Assembly: GCF_040807025.1 (NCBI RefSeq)
Contig: NC_090943.1
Coordinates: forward strand, 134,689,450 to 134,753,449
From: Struthio camelus
Lineage: Eukaryota > Chordata > Aves > Struthioniformes > Struthionidae
Reading direction: 5' to 3'
Length of the DNA: 64,000 nt
The notes under the pieces are model-generated. The model saw only the letters and a program-made list of their open reading frames with translations. It was not told where the DNA came from and did not search any database. This document shows, in pieces, positions 12,071 through 24,599 of this stretch. Every line of letters begins with the position of its first letter. Position 1 is the first letter of the stretch. The position numbers and the translations under genes are program-made.

Positions 12071-13555
12071 CTAAAAGTAAAAACAAAGTTGCTCCACCAT
12101 TTGCATCGGTAACATCAACTCACAGACAATATGTTTTGTCAAGCAGCCCAGTCTCATGCAAGGGGAACAGAAGGAAAGGTCTTTTCATTAATCATTTTAC
12201 AGCATATTAGCATTTTTCTTGGATATCCAGAAACAAGGTCATAGGTTTCTTCTCAGGTTAGCAGGAGGTAACCCTAACTTTATATAGCAGTTATTCTCTG
12301 CAGCCCTCAGTCTTACTCATCATTTGCTGCTGGTAAATCTCTGTCATTCAGGATGTTTTACATTACCACATAAATTCTGGTTTTGCAGAAAAAAAAAAAA
12401 AGCATTGTGCAATACTGATTTTAGGCAAAAAGCAAACAAATGGCAATAAGCTGTGTTACTTTTTCCTACCTCAGACTTAAAGTTCCTTCTTGAAAATATA
12501 GTTTCTTTGTTCAACTCCTATCAGGAAATTGAGGCCTAAAACTTCATTGGGCATCAGAGAAATCCAGCTTCATATATTGCCTTCCATGCCAAGGGAAAGG
12601 CAACGCATTTTACACATATCAGGGCATTACAGCTTACTTTCCTCTGTTGTGACCTTAGTTCTCCAGGTCTGCCAACAATTACTTTGGATAACTGGATTTT
12701 GATAGGAAAAATGAGGGAAAAACGAAGTGAGTAAAGCTTAAGTAGTACAAAAACATTTCTGCCTCCAGGTAACAGTCTTGCCGTTGTTAGAGTTTATTAT
12801 GGATTTAGTCTAGAGTAAAAACCTTTGAAACAACTTTTGTGATTATAACTCCAAGTAACACCTCCCTCTGCCACGCAAGGCCTAGGTCTCACTGCTGTCT
12901 GACTTGTTCATACCATGCCTCAAACTTGTAGCCACATAGCTGTGCAGTCCTTGCTCCCATAGGGCTTCCACTCAGACTTCTTCAAACAGTGAATACTGCG
13001 TACACGCATCTTCACCTTTCTGCTGCTAAATCTCCATTGGGCATTTCAGGCTGATGAATGTTTAAAATTACAGTAGACACACTCTTCCGTTTCAAGTTAG
13101 TTTAGGTAAATCCCTTGAATTTAAAGGGGATGCACAAGTTAGATGCCCATATCCGTTTTGGAGTTACCTCAACCGTATAAGACATTATCTGTTTCTTCGG
13201 ATGTTGTTAACTTCTGTTCCCCAGGGACTCATTTGAGGGTGGTGTTTATGCTGCCCAGTGCAGGACCATGCAAAGTTAACTAAGCTGGTTCCAGACAAGC
13301 TAGTTCTGTAACAGCAGGCAATTTAGCAAGGTAGGCGTTGCACCCCTAAGTAACGCTGCTGAGATGCGCTAGAGTGCATTAGCTGAGATGGAAGGCACAG
13401 CTAAAATATCTCTATTACTTTGAGGCCCATGTATACCTCTTTCCAGTGCTACATCATGTACAAAGTTAGCCTAGGTGCCTCTGTGCCTTGCATAGAATTG
13501 CTGCTAGGTATATGCCTTTTTCCCATCTTTGCCTGAAAGACCAGTGATGATGTTC
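12071..13555. other. noncoding DNA with occasional reverse 33-bp units
   Basis: Reverse-type copies are visible at about 12551 (ATCAGAGAAATCCAGCTTCA) and, more weakly, about 12587. The rest, including an A13 run near 12392, shows no recognisable gene or repeat family. Confidence 0.35.
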
Positions 13556-13559
13556 ATCA

Positions 13560-13775
13560 CTGTAAAGTTACCCAGGTCTATAATTATGCCTACTGAGATG
13601 AAATTCGATTTCACTTGAATGTCCTCACCTGTTCTCCAGAAAAACCAAGTCTCATACACAATATACTATGGAAAACATCTGCATCTCACACGCTGTCCTG
13701 GAGAAATGCAGGTTTGTGCTTCCTTTTACAGTACAAATATGGGATGTTAGAGAAACCCAACCTCTTACGGATCTA
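13560..13775 (-). repeat. reverse-orientation array of ~33-bp units
   Basis: Successive units begin near 13562, 13592, 13636, 13667, 13697 and 13748. The clearest carry CCAGAAAAACCAAGTCTCAT (13636) and TTAGAGAAACCCAACCTC (13747). All match the reverse complement of the forward units at 11.7-11.9 kb. The 93-codon plus-strand ORF over this stretch is a by-product of the repeat. Confidence 0.5.
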
Positions 13776-14114
13776 GAAGAGGATCCACATTATTTTAACC
13801 AAGGCAGTCAATCAACTGCCGTTCTCTTCAGCCAGAGAAGTTTCAGCCAGCTCTTCCTTGCTCATCACTGGCATCATACCACCTCAATTTTATGCGTTAC
13901 TTTAAACTGTGCATCACTATGGTTATACATTCATTTTGTAGCTCAGTAACCTTAAAATCACACAACTCTGCTACGTACAAAAGTTCTCTCACCTAGACTG
14001 CCCTGCTTCAGAAGGAGAGGAAGCAAGGTCTGTGTGTGTCTCTGCCTATCACACCACACACTTTGCTTTGCATTGGGCATTTGGCATTTACCATCTTTTG
14101 AACCAGAAAGAACT

Positions 14115-14430
14115 CAACTTTCAGCATTGTTCTTGGAAGAAACAGGCATGATGCTTCATCTTACGTAAGGGAAATGCAACTTCCTGCTGTAACTTTAAAA
14201 CAGGGAATCCAGATATAAAGTAAGTGATTCATGAAACAGAGCTCTCCTGGAATAAACAGCTCCACGAAGTAGGTTTCTACTGATTAATCTGATGAATGAT
14301 GTTCTGTTTTTTATATTTAACATGATCTGCAAGAGCTGAAATCATGAAAGAGAAAGTCCATCAGGCGAGGCTTCATAACAGACAGTGATAAATGATATTT
14401 CTTCTATATTATATGAATTGTAGAGTAAGT
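14115..14430. repeat. mixed-orientation end of the 33-bp repeat domain
   Basis: Reverse-type units are seen near 14132 and 14165, with a GGGAATCCAG-type copy near 14204. Forward-type units are seen near 14225 (GTGATTCATGAAACAGAG), near 14290 (CTGATGAATGATGTTCTG) and near 14384 (CAGTGATAAATGATATTT). A second orientation change is therefore implied around 14215. Beyond about 14.43 kb the pattern fades. Confidence 0.4.
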
Positions 14431-15430
14431 TTTATTGTTGGAAAAGAATGAAGTTTTTTTTTATCTTTCCCGTATAAAGTTCTGAGTTAAGCTGCAGTTC
14501 TCAAATTTAAAAAAACACATACTAGACCACTGAAGCAGCAGAATAAAGAAATTACCAATATTTTCTATTACACTGGCACAGAACGTATGATAATCCAAGA
14601 TGACAGGCAGTTATGCACTTTATAGGACATATATCTAACACGTTCTTGAGAATGACTGAGCAGCATGGAAAGCAGAACATATACCAGGCTTGTACTGGTG
14701 GTAGTAATACATACAGTTGTGGGCAGCAAGACTGTCTGGTTCATTTGACTGGATATGCTGACCTCTGGTGGTACTTCACCAAGGCAGGAATTTTTTTCCT
14801 GTGCTCGTTTTCAATCTTGCATCATAGTAATGCAACAGTGCTGTTCTTTCACAAATTCGTCTGACCACCACCATCTTTTCCATGTCCATTCCTATTCAAA
14901 GTATATGATTTCATTCTGTTTTTAATTTTGAGAGTTATGCTTGCTGCGTAATGATTTGGCCATCTGTGCCAACTGCTGTGTTACCGTACCCTGTGGACTT
15001 TTCCAGTTACCATGGTATAACCCTTCCTATTATTTAGAGTAGCTCTACTTGGTTGAATAGGCTCACTGTTTAACCTGGCCTTTTTATTCATGCAATAGTT
15101 TGAATGTTCAAAAGAACAAAAATCATCCCTTGCTAATATAAGGTCTGGTAAAATGTTTCAGACCTCTGCACAGATACAGTTAGCAGAGCAGGCATTTTCC
15201 AGGGTCCATTTTCCATGTGATATTCCCGTCATTTTCACTCCACATATATGAGGAACTCCCTTTCATTGTCTGGAAGATAACTCCTGAAGCCTTACTGGCA
15301 ATTCTGTGTGCACAAGGCTGGAATGAGGCCTGAGTAAGAACCACAGGCTAAAATCAAGAAGGACTTAGAGATTTATACAGACTATGCAGCGAGATGTTTC
15401 CATGCAAAATCAAAGCTCAGAATCGTCATC
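14431..15430. other. noncoding DNA, nothing recognised
   Basis: No gene, splice-bounded exon or repeat family is recognised. Short frames are present on both strands only as expected by chance. Confidence 0.4.
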
Positions 15431-15434
15431 TGAG

Positions 15435-15471
15435 TGAGGTGTCCCGACTGTTTCAGGGCAGGGACACCTCA
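15435..15471. repeat. perfect 11-bp inverted repeat (hairpin)
   Basis: TGAGGTGTCCC at 15435-15445 pairs perfectly with GGGACACCTCA at 15461-15471 across a 15-base spacer. It is a GC-rich stem in otherwise AT-rich DNA. No T-run or other signal gives it a function. Confidence 0.7.
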
Positions 15472-15704
15472 GTAAGGTGATACTGAGTTAAGCCTCAGTA
15501 TTTTGGAGACATATCCTGTAAGTGCCTTCCAGAGAATCAAATTCAGTTCCTTCCTTAACCTGAGAAACTGAAATCCATATCTCCCTCCAGTATAGCCCAG
15601 CGAAGAGGTTACAGACAAGTCTGGGCACTGGGGCTCAGCACTTTTTCTACCACAGTTGTTCAGCAACACAAAGAAGAATTCATGATCCGCTGCACAAAAC
15701 AAAA

Positions 15705-15845
15705 CAGTGCAGAGTAGTCTAGTGGTTACCCAGTAGGTAATGCCTACATTTTTGGATGAATTTACTGCTTCAGGATTTGACCTCTAATTAACGTCTTTGT
15801 CCTTTGCTTTTACCTTTGAGTGTTCCACTTTATTTTTGGTTATTC
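15705..15845 (+). repeat. possible MIR/CORE-SINE fragment
   Basis: AGTAGTCTAGTGGTTACCC near 15713 resembles the tRNA-derived box A region of MIR-class SINEs. Downstream, ACCTCTAATTAACGTCTTTG sits where the family has its 'CTTAACCTCTCTG' motif. The copy is heavily diverged and the call is tentative. Confidence 0.35.
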
Positions 15846-17715
15846 TCTTTGGGCTTTTCTTCACAAGCAAATGATGAGTGTTATTAGTACGCATTAGTTT
15901 CTCCAAAGAAAGAACAGACCTTATTTTTTCTCTCTGTCGTCATTAATGATAGGGTAAAAGTAGGATTACAACCTAAATACCAATAATTATCAAATAACAT
16001 TTGTATAATTATCTATTCCTAAAATATAACCTTTTTTTTTCTTTTGGCTATATAAATGGTCTTACGTTTCAATTTCTCATAAAAAGCAATCCTCCCCCCA
16101 ATCCCTTGCGTTAAGTGGCTACCCCTTCATTTGTCACATGAGTAAGGAGAAGGCTGAATCAATTAATCAAAGGCCTGAAGAGCAACACCAAGAATGTAAT
16201 GGTTGATTAAACTTTGCTTTCAGTGTAGAATTCAGCCTTAGACGTTCTAAACTAGGCTTTTCTTTCTTTTTTTTTTACAATAACTAATCTTGAGGCTGAA
16301 GAACAATTTTTTTTCTTTTCATTCTCCTTTGGCAATGCCCTTATTCTTGATCAACTGAAGATCTACAGTAAAAATCACGTCTGTAATCTCATATTTGAGG
16401 CTTGCCTGTTAAAACATGATACTATCACAAGCTTCTGTTTTTTGTCCTTGTAATTTAGCGCAAGGGTAAAGAAAGGGCAAGAAAGAAGAACGCTTCATGA
16501 AGGGTTCATTAATGGTTATGTAAATAGCAAATCCTTGTCACAGTTGTGCACTAGTGTTTTATTACAACAATTTAGTGCTTACTGTAGCATGGTCCATCTC
16601 TGGAAAATGGTACTAAGCCAGCTCCTTCTTCAAGGTTTCTAGTTAGAGACTTTACTGTATCTTGAGAAATTTCATCTGGAATGAGTTATGTAAAGTGAGG
16701 AGGACTTTGCTGCCAGAGAGTGTTGAATATCTGAGGACATTGTTGATATGTGTGAAGGTGGGAAACAGAAGTAGGCTCTCCTTGAGCCTACAGCTAAAGA
16801 AAGAGAGTTTCAGAAGAGAGTTGAGGTAGAATACTTCTTCAAAAAAATGGGAGAGAAACTCCTTTGATTCCTACACTGAGCTTAATGCTTGGAGAACTAG
16901 AAACTCAACCAGAAAAAGATGAGGAAGCAACCAAGAGGAACATTGTAATCAATACTCCCTTTCCCAGAAAGACTTCCAAATGGCTACCCAGTCTTCCTAA
17001 TGATTTAATTTTCCACAATCTCTTGAGCTTAACCTCTCCCATACTGTACTCCTGACCTGAAGCAGCAGCAGTTTAATTTAAAACTAAAAAGCCCAATATT
17101 TCTTTATAGTCTGTATGCAGGAATTACTTCAGCTGCCACTGAAAGCAAAAAGTTATATTCCCAAAAGGCACCTGAAAAGTGGCTTGAGTCTTCTTTAAAA
17201 AATTGTGTCCACTCAATTAAATGATATCTGCTAGTGATTTTATCCTGCACAGTTCTCCTGCAGTTCTCATGGCCTAAATACTACATGTACCTCAATCTAC
17301 TTGGCACAGATCACAAAGGGAACAGAATATACGGACTGATCACAATATCACAGCCTAAAGCTGAGTGTAAATATTACTTCCGTACTTTTAGATGGGCCAA
17401 GCTTATATTTAGCTGGTAGTGTTCATCAACAAGTCATAATACTTAGTAAAAGGAAGAATGGTCTTTACGCTCATTTGCTTTCTGGAATTAGAGAGGAAAT
17501 GATTTTTTATGGCTCAGTAAAGACAGTAATGATTACTGACAGGTTTATAACAATTTATAGAGAAGATGTTTGTTGGTCGTTGATTGTCAAATGCTGGACC
17601 ACAAGCAAATGGAGTGAATCAGAATAATAATTCTTGCAGTGTTTCCAAGACATGTGAAAACAGAGAAAATTACAAGGTGAGCGCTGTGCAGGGAACAAAG
17701 TGCCATACAGTCATC
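15846..17715. other. noncoding AT-rich DNA
   Basis: AT-rich sequence with T-rich runs near 16030 and 16265. No gene or repeat family is recognised. Confidence 0.4.
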
Positions 17716-17719
17716 AGTT

Positions 17720-19230
17720 AGGAAAGCATTTGAAGGAGTTTCAGTCTGTCCTCCCGCCCAAAGACCGGATCAAGCACTCAGTCACTCCTGACAGATGTCT
17801 GACCAATCTGTTTATAAAGATTTCCAGTGACACACACTCTATAACCAGGAGGTCTGTTACCACTGTAAAGGTTTCTCTAAAATCTAACCTAAAGCTCCCT
17901 TGCTGTATTCAGGCACAGTACTTCTTTCCCTACCCACCTCTGAGTTGAAGAACAGATTATTCTTCTTGTTGTACCAATATTTTATATATTCAAAACAGTT
18001 ATAATGTCCTGTCTCTTCTCTTTCCCACCCTGATCATTTTCTCTGCTTCAGGCTAATCAGTCTCATTTCATTTTATCTTTCATGTTTCATGGACTTCCGA
18101 CCATTCTTGTTGCTCTTTTCTGAATTTTCTCCAACTAGCTGGAATTTCTCCTGGAGTGCAATACCTGAAACTGGACACCGCTCCAGCTGAGGTCTTAGTA
18201 CAGAAAAATTCACAGATTAGTTTATACTTGTTGCACACTTCTCTTCAGTTTGCAGGGCATGTTTGCCTTTTCTGTGACAGCAGGCCATTGCTGAGCCATG
18301 CTTAGCTTGCAAAGCCCAGATCCTTTTCCAGGGAATTGATACTTAACCAAAAATACTTACCCTATATGTAGGGTAATACTTACCCTATATGTGTCTTTTA
18401 TATTTCTGGTGTTTAAATGCAGTATTTTTCACTTTTTTCTATTGCTTTTATCGCATTTTTTCAGTTTTCTCCAATTTATTAAGATAATTTCTCCAATTAG
18501 TTCCTTTCTTCCCACAGTGCCTCCCATCTTGACATTATCTGCAAACTTAAAAAAAGCTTATTATTTTTATTGCATCATCCAAATTATTCATGAGCTTTAT
18601 ATGTGCTTACATTTTGGCAGGGAATTCTACAGCTAGATAAACTCTAAATAGTGCGATATCTGGGTATCCTAGGCTAGATTCATATAAAGCCTGCTTCCTT
18701 AGAATGACACGAGAAGTGACATCAAAAGCTTTGCTACAGTCACAGAATATGACATCCATTGTTTCTTCTTATTTATAAGGTCTGGTGTCCTAAAGTTCAA
18801 GACAATGAGATAGGTTTGATGTCATTTGTTAATGACATACCTATGTGGACTGTTCCTTGTCTTCTTTTAATGTTCCAGGTACTAATAAACATTCTGTTTG
18901 AATATTTGTTCCAGCGTGTTTCAGGAAATCAGAATTACAATGATGGATCTTTAATTAGAAGTTCCTCCTTTCTTTATTTCATTTTTTAAAGCTATGTATT
19001 CCAGTGTTATAGCGTCATAGCCATCCTCCATAAGCTCTCAGAGAGTCGCACTTTGGCGACCTCATGAGTCAATTCTATAGGCACTCTAGCACGTAGCTCA
19101 TCAGGGCCATCTTGTTTGAAAATATTCAGTTTTCTAACTACCAACTAACCTGCTCTAGCATTATTCAAAGTCATCTGCGTACAACATCATGACAGAATAT
19201 CATGTATAAGTATTTTCCAAATTCCATCAT
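17720..19230 (-). mobile_element. CR1 LINE fragment, ~1.5 kb, antisense
   Basis: Read on the plus strand, the blocks follow the antisense order of sauropsid CR1. CTGACAGATGTCTGACCAA (17789) and ATCTAACCTAAAGCTCCCTT (17882) are 3'-end signatures. GAAACTGGACACCGCTCCAG (18167) follows. CTCCAATTTATTAAGATAAT (18470) and ACATTATCTGCAAACTTAAA (18532) come next, then TTTGCTACAGTCACAGAATA (18730) and CTCATCAGGGCCATCTTG (19097). These correspond to the 3' part of the reverse transcriptase ORF and the 3' UTR on the minus strand. The frame is broken throughout and the copy is 5' truncated. It is inert and old. Confidence 0.85.
18351..18396. repeat. local tandem duplication inside the CR1 copy
   Basis: AATACTTACCCTATATGT occurs twice with a 23-bp step (18351 and 18374), joined by AGGGT. 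It is a post-insertion duplication, because CR1 has no such repeat at this point. Confidence 0.7.
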
Positions 19231-22200
19231 ATGATTGCAGTGCACGTTTTCAGTCAGATTTCCTCGGCTGTCAGAGAGTTTCGGAATAACTAGAGATAGT
19301 CAGCTTGTCAACTCTGAAAACAAGGAGATGTCGATACATGTTCCCACAAGAGGGTTATCTCTACACCCAGCAGATGAAAGCATCATAATATGTTTTCAAG
19401 TTACTATGAGTTACTTTTGTGTATGCTAAGTGAAGATTTCCCAGATGCTGTTCTTAAAGATGATAAAGATATGGGTGATACTTGCCAAGCCTGAATGTTC
19501 TATAGAAACACATGCCTCTCACACTGTGCTAGCAGTTTTTTACAGTACAGCCTTTAAATTGGACCGGTCTGATCATGTACGTGCAGATGGTTATGACATG
19601 AAGTTTTAATTGTAAGACAAGTTGCAACAAAGAACTGACAAATTCTTTGGTTGTAAATGCTTTTCTTATCTTAAAAAACACAGACGGTTGGGATATATTA
19701 ATGGTCCAGTGTTTGCCTAGAAATCAAAATTACTCATATTTGACTAACCCTTAAAGGCTAAGGGCTAAACATAGGTTTCTCATTCCCTTTGAGAACATAC
19801 TACCCTCAATAACTTTCAGAATTTAGACCTGTACCTGATTATCCCTTCATGTACATGGTACACTGTCATCTTTAATGTCTGTGAAAAATTTGAACACACT
19901 GAAGTTAATAACAAAAACCTTTAATGTGGACAGGATTGTAACCAATGCCTAACAGTGGCACTAAACCAACATGAGAAGAGCAAGACCATTGGTTTCTCTC
20001 ATATATTGGTAACGTTATGACATTAACTTCAGCAGGACTGGGATTTGACACTCTGAATCACAATATTAGTCGCTTGGGTTATTTACAGAAAGCCAAAAGG
20101 AACAACCCATCCCATTAGGAAGCTATGTTTGTTCTTTTAGTCTTTTTTTCACCTATAGCACCATGACAGCCTCACCTAAAGCTTTCTCTGTGCCTTCACG
20201 CTTCCTTCTGCTCTCTGCTTCACACCTTGGATTTTCTTTCAGGTTTTAAGTACTTGAAGTTTATATGTAGAGGTGTTCATGCAGAAAACCTGAAAAAAAG
20301 AATTAAAATAAATGCATTTAAAATTTCATCCAAGTAGAAGAAATGTATATGAAGGAGGTAAGGAGAAATATGAAAAGATGGTTGAATAGTGGCTGCCATA
20401 AATGTGACTTTAGATCACATCTTTACAAGTGAAGGTCTGTGCTGGAAGGGGCAAAGGCCATGCTGTCTGGGTGGCTCCCACTCACACTAGCTTAGGGCTA
20501 GTCTCCTCCTCTTGTGTCTGTGCCTGCATGGTGTGTGCTTTGGTCTAGGCCACATGTGGCCATTACTTTTTGTGCTTTTATTTCAGTTCAAAGCGCCAAA
20601 CTAGTTGTGTCATCTCTCTCCATGGCCAGGGGAGGTCTACAGGAGTCCTCCAAGGGCAATTCAACTGGAATTGTCCAGGCTGTCGTGTTAGCCTGGAGCT
20701 CAAATAGTAGGTCTTCGTTTCCTCGGCAGTCCATATAGTTTATGTATATTTGAGCTCACCCACTGACTGCGCACTAGAGTGAACGAACTGGCTCAGTGCC
20801 TGATTCTTATCGCCATAGGTCACAGCCAAAACTGTCCCCACAGAGTGGAGAGCTCAGCCCATGCCCAGGAGTGGCTGGAAAAAAATCATATGGACACGAC
20901 CTACTTCTGCAAGCAGACGGGAGCTCCGCACAAACCAGTGTCCTGCCTTCTTCACTTCCTACAGGTCAAGATGTTAATAAGTAAAATATATACCATTTTG
21001 CTCAGTGGCCATCTGAACTTCCCAAAGCAGCTGGCAGTGCCGCAACACACCAGAAAGTGAGTTGCTAAGCCCTGCATATGTTAAGGATGGGTTTACTCCT
21101 GCTTCGAATGAAACTTGAGGAAGGCTACCTTAAATGCCTCAAATACCAGCTCAGAGTTCAGGCACCATCTGGAAACAATGAACTGGTAGAGGCCGAGGTG
21201 CTGATGCACCAAATTAACACAGTACCCAGGTGCTGACATGTTACTTCCAGCTCTTGATCAACCTCTGCATCTCCCGCATGCAGATTTCTGTAACGAGGAC
21301 ATTGCTGTCTCAGGGAAAGGGGGCTTTTGTGCTGACATGTTCATTATGGCTAGAGCTGTCTGAGAAGTCATCAAAATGCAAAATGCTGTGATCAAAAAAG
21401 ACACACAACAGTCTTTACAACTTAAGAGGCCTATTTCTCTGCTCAGTTCTAAGCACCATTTTCGATAATAGGATTGTTTTTTTGCCTTTTCTACAATATA
21501 TTTCTCCAAAACCTTTCAATTTCTAGGATTTATCAGCATCTATCTTACGCTTGCCAGTTTTCTGAGCTTACACTGTATATTTTCTTCTCATATTTATTGC
21601 CACTGTTTCATTCAAATACAATGTTTTCATTATTTTTGCTTTCCATTTGTTCATTGTATTTTATTCACGTTTCATTTTTTCACTCTTTTTTTCTCTTGTT
21701 TCATTTCAACCTTCCCCTCCTCCTTTCTATCACCATATTTACATTTCTCTTTTAAGGTCCACTTCCTAGAGCTGTCGTCATGTAATCCCTGGACACACTC
21801 TCCAACCCCATCTCAGTCCTTTTTCTTTTTCTACTTATAACCTTTCGTCCCTTTGCTGGATTTTCCCTTTCGATGCAGTTTTTTCTCCCCCTTCTCATAT
21901 CCAGATGTTTTTCTCTCTCTGTCTCCAGCTGTGCAAATAAATGACTTTTTTGTTTGTTTCAGGGAAGTTTACACAATCCTGAACACAATTACTCATATTT
22001 TTCAGGAAATCAAAAATTGTGTAAATAAACATTTGGGTAAATTTTTTATGTGGCACAAACTGAAAAATTGATGGCTTTGATCCTTTAAAAACTTTTAGAA
22101 AATAAAATTTGAATTAAATTTCTAAATCAAATGTTGGAGTGATTAAAAAAACTAAGCATTTCAGTTTTGGGGGTGCTGAGGTAGAGGTAGGAGAAATAAC

Positions 22201-23070
22201 TTTCCATTTTGGGGGAGCAGGAGCGAGGGGAACACTTCCAACCAAAATAACTCAGATAGGTCCCAAAACACATTCACAGTATATTTGTGCTGACCCAGAC
22301 TAATGCTTAGCCAAAGAAGTTTGACCGAAAAAAATTTTCTGGCCATAATCTCCATCACCTTTTCTCTGCAGTCCCCCACTTTTCCTGTCCCATAAGGTGA
22401 GGTGCAAAGAGCATGGAGGAACAGTGCACTCTCTGGCTGACTTTTAGACATTACTCTACTCTAAAAATAGTTGGTGTCTTCCCAAGCAGAGAGCATCAAC
22501 TGCAGTTTCTTGGGTATGCAAGTCCTTGACTTCCTGGGAGGGCGATTCAAACATAACCCTGATAGCATAAAAATGTAGTGTTGGATTACATCAAAAGCAT
22601 GGAATTTTCTTGCTATTGGCAGCTGTTTCTTAAAAAGAGGTAAACGCTTTTGTTGCAAATGTTCTGTTACACTGAAATACACAAAGGTAAAGTACTAGTC
22701 TCAGATGAAGGATGTGTAGGTAGTAACAGCTGCTCAAAACAGCCAGCCTGTGCTCTCAGACACACAAGATAATTTCTAATGATTTGGATGAGAGTTACAT
22801 CTGTGTACCTGGAAGAAGAATCTGCCCCAAATATAGGCTGCAATGGTGTGCTTTTTCTGTCCATTGTACCCAGACCACAATTAGCGAAAAGATTTTGTGG
22901 GAGAGGAGGAGGGAAGAGGGAAGAAGAAGAAACTACCAATGAGAGGATATTCTTAGCTCATAAATCCCAATGCATTGAAACACAGATTAGACCCCTGCAT
23001 TCTTTTTAACCAGCCCCTGACTAGAGTTCACTCGATCCTGAAATTTGCTGAACTGTTCAGCTCATGTCTA
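19231..23070. other. noncoding DNA, nothing firm recognised
   Basis: About 3.8 kb without a recognisable gene. A pyrimidine-rich, low-complexity stretch (about 21,540-21,960) with many TTTC/TTTT runs gives a hydrophobic but meaningless 93-codon frame. An AT-rich segment follows at 21.95-22.15 kb. No splice-bounded exon is convincing. Confidence 0.4.
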
Positions 23071-23072
23071 CC

Positions 23073-23214
23073 CTGAAGTAATGAATTGGCAAGCCTATTT
23101 CTTGCAGTGATTAATGAAGCTTTTCAGAGGCAAGCCATTATTTGATCCAAACTTAAAATAGTGCTTCATCATTAATCACTACAAGACATAGGCTCACAGA
23201 TTCATAATTCTCAG
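23073..23214. repeat. 142-bp imperfect palindrome, long hairpin
   Basis: The left arm (23073-23120) and right arm (23163-23214) are reverse complements over about 50 bases. They are separated by a 42-base loop. In the inner 29 positions of the left arm (23092-23120), 27 pair, with two mismatches and a 3-base bulge. The inner arm ends read AGTGATTAATGAAGC on the left and GCTTCATCATTAATCACT on the right. The outer part is weaker but still pairs (TAATGAAT against ATTCATAA). The arms are rich in TAAT/ATTA homeodomain-type cores. Candidate explanations are a MITE-like or hairpin-type ancient repeat (compare the Eulor and UCON families), an exapted enhancer, or a folded RNA. None can be chosen from sequence alone. 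Confidence 0.75.
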
Positions 23215-24585
23215 CAAGCCCATTTCATTAAGGGTCCCACTCCTTCTTTTATTAAGCCAGGGCTCCCTGATTTCCCCACCCCACGCAGGCGCCTTCCTCA
23301 CGTTCACTTTCCCACTCATTCTAATAAAAAGTCACATGCTCTTGTGGATATTTTTCAGATTCCACAGCCTTCCAAAACTACAATTTCTTCCTTCAGATTT
23401 AAAAATTCCTTCCTCAATTGAAAAATGTCTCAGATTATCAAATATGAGCCAACATTGGCACCCAGTGGCTGAACAGATTAATCACAGAGATATATTCCCT
23501 GGAGCCCACCTTTCCTATTCTTCAAAGATAGTTTTTCCTCTGAGATGTATATGATACTCTTACACAGCTTTCCAGCTGTTAGTCATCTAGCCACAGCTGT
23601 GAACTAGTTATTCTGAGAAAAGACAAGGAAAATACATTTTGTGTCTGATTCTCCACTCTGTTAGGACCATCAGAAATCACTCCACAGAAGTCACCAGCTG
23701 GGACTAACTGCACAAAGGAGCATGTGACGAAGAGTCCCAGACTGACTCCAGGGAGGCCAGGACATCTATACAGCATAGTTTAGCACCCTACAGACATGCC
23801 AGCTCTGCTCCTGCAGGTATAGCCTTGTCAGTGAAGGGGTGAGACCTGATTTCATAGGTTCTGCCTCCACTGCAGAGCTCTAAGACATTCATAATGGTGT
23901 GACTGGTGGCCACTGGAGTCATATCGAGCCATTTGTCTTTAAATTGCCTTCTTGCACTTGTCAATGAATTGTACTAGAGGAAGCAATGACAGAAAAGCCG
24001 GCTGGTGGCAGGAATGTAAACAAAGGGGCAAATACAGGCCTTTACTGTTTCAAAGGGTGCTGCAGAGCTGCTGACTCTGCCTGATGGACATGCACCAAGA
24101 GCACTCTGTGATGTCCTTCAAAATATATGAAGAGTACTTAATTCTTGGTTCTACCCGGCTTGCAAGCAGCAGGAATGTGGGTAAAGAGGGATCCAATATT
24201 TCCAAAGGTGTTTCAGATCAGAATGTAAAGGGTGGAAAGGGGCTTCCCAATAATCTTGCAAAAAACCCCACATTTAGCTCTGAGAAAGCTGAAATATTTC
24301 ATTAGCAAAGATTAAAGTAGTTCACTGAATCAATGTAAAAATCTCAACACAGATTATTAAAGTATTTTAATGCATACAATGTATATAGCCAGTATTTAAT
24401 AAGTCAATAGAATAATATGGTAGGGTAATTTGTACATCAGTACATGAAATTAAATAATAAAGTTCAAATAAATCAGCTTTTGTCGTATGGAAATTTGGCT
24501 TGATACCATCAGAGGAACAGCTGCGGAACACTTCATTTATTCCTTTTTGACTGAACTAACTTCTCTAATCATTGAATTGAAAGTG
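23215..24585. other. noncoding DNA, nothing recognised
   Basis: No gene or repeat family is recognised. The part from about 24,300 to 24,480 is very AT-rich with several TTAAT/ATTAAA motifs. Confidence 0.4.
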
Positions 24586-24599
24586 TTCTATCAGCTTTA

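Noticed and set aside
7895..14430. CRISPR array as explanation for the ~33-bp periodic repeats
   Set aside because: Repeats are contiguous with no unique spacers, diverged, in both orientations, and the DNA is clearly eukaryotic.
21474..21755. Very hydrophobic 93-codon frame that could be read as a membrane protein
   Set aside because: It is a T/C-rich low-complexity stretch that codes for Phe/Leu/Ser in any frame.
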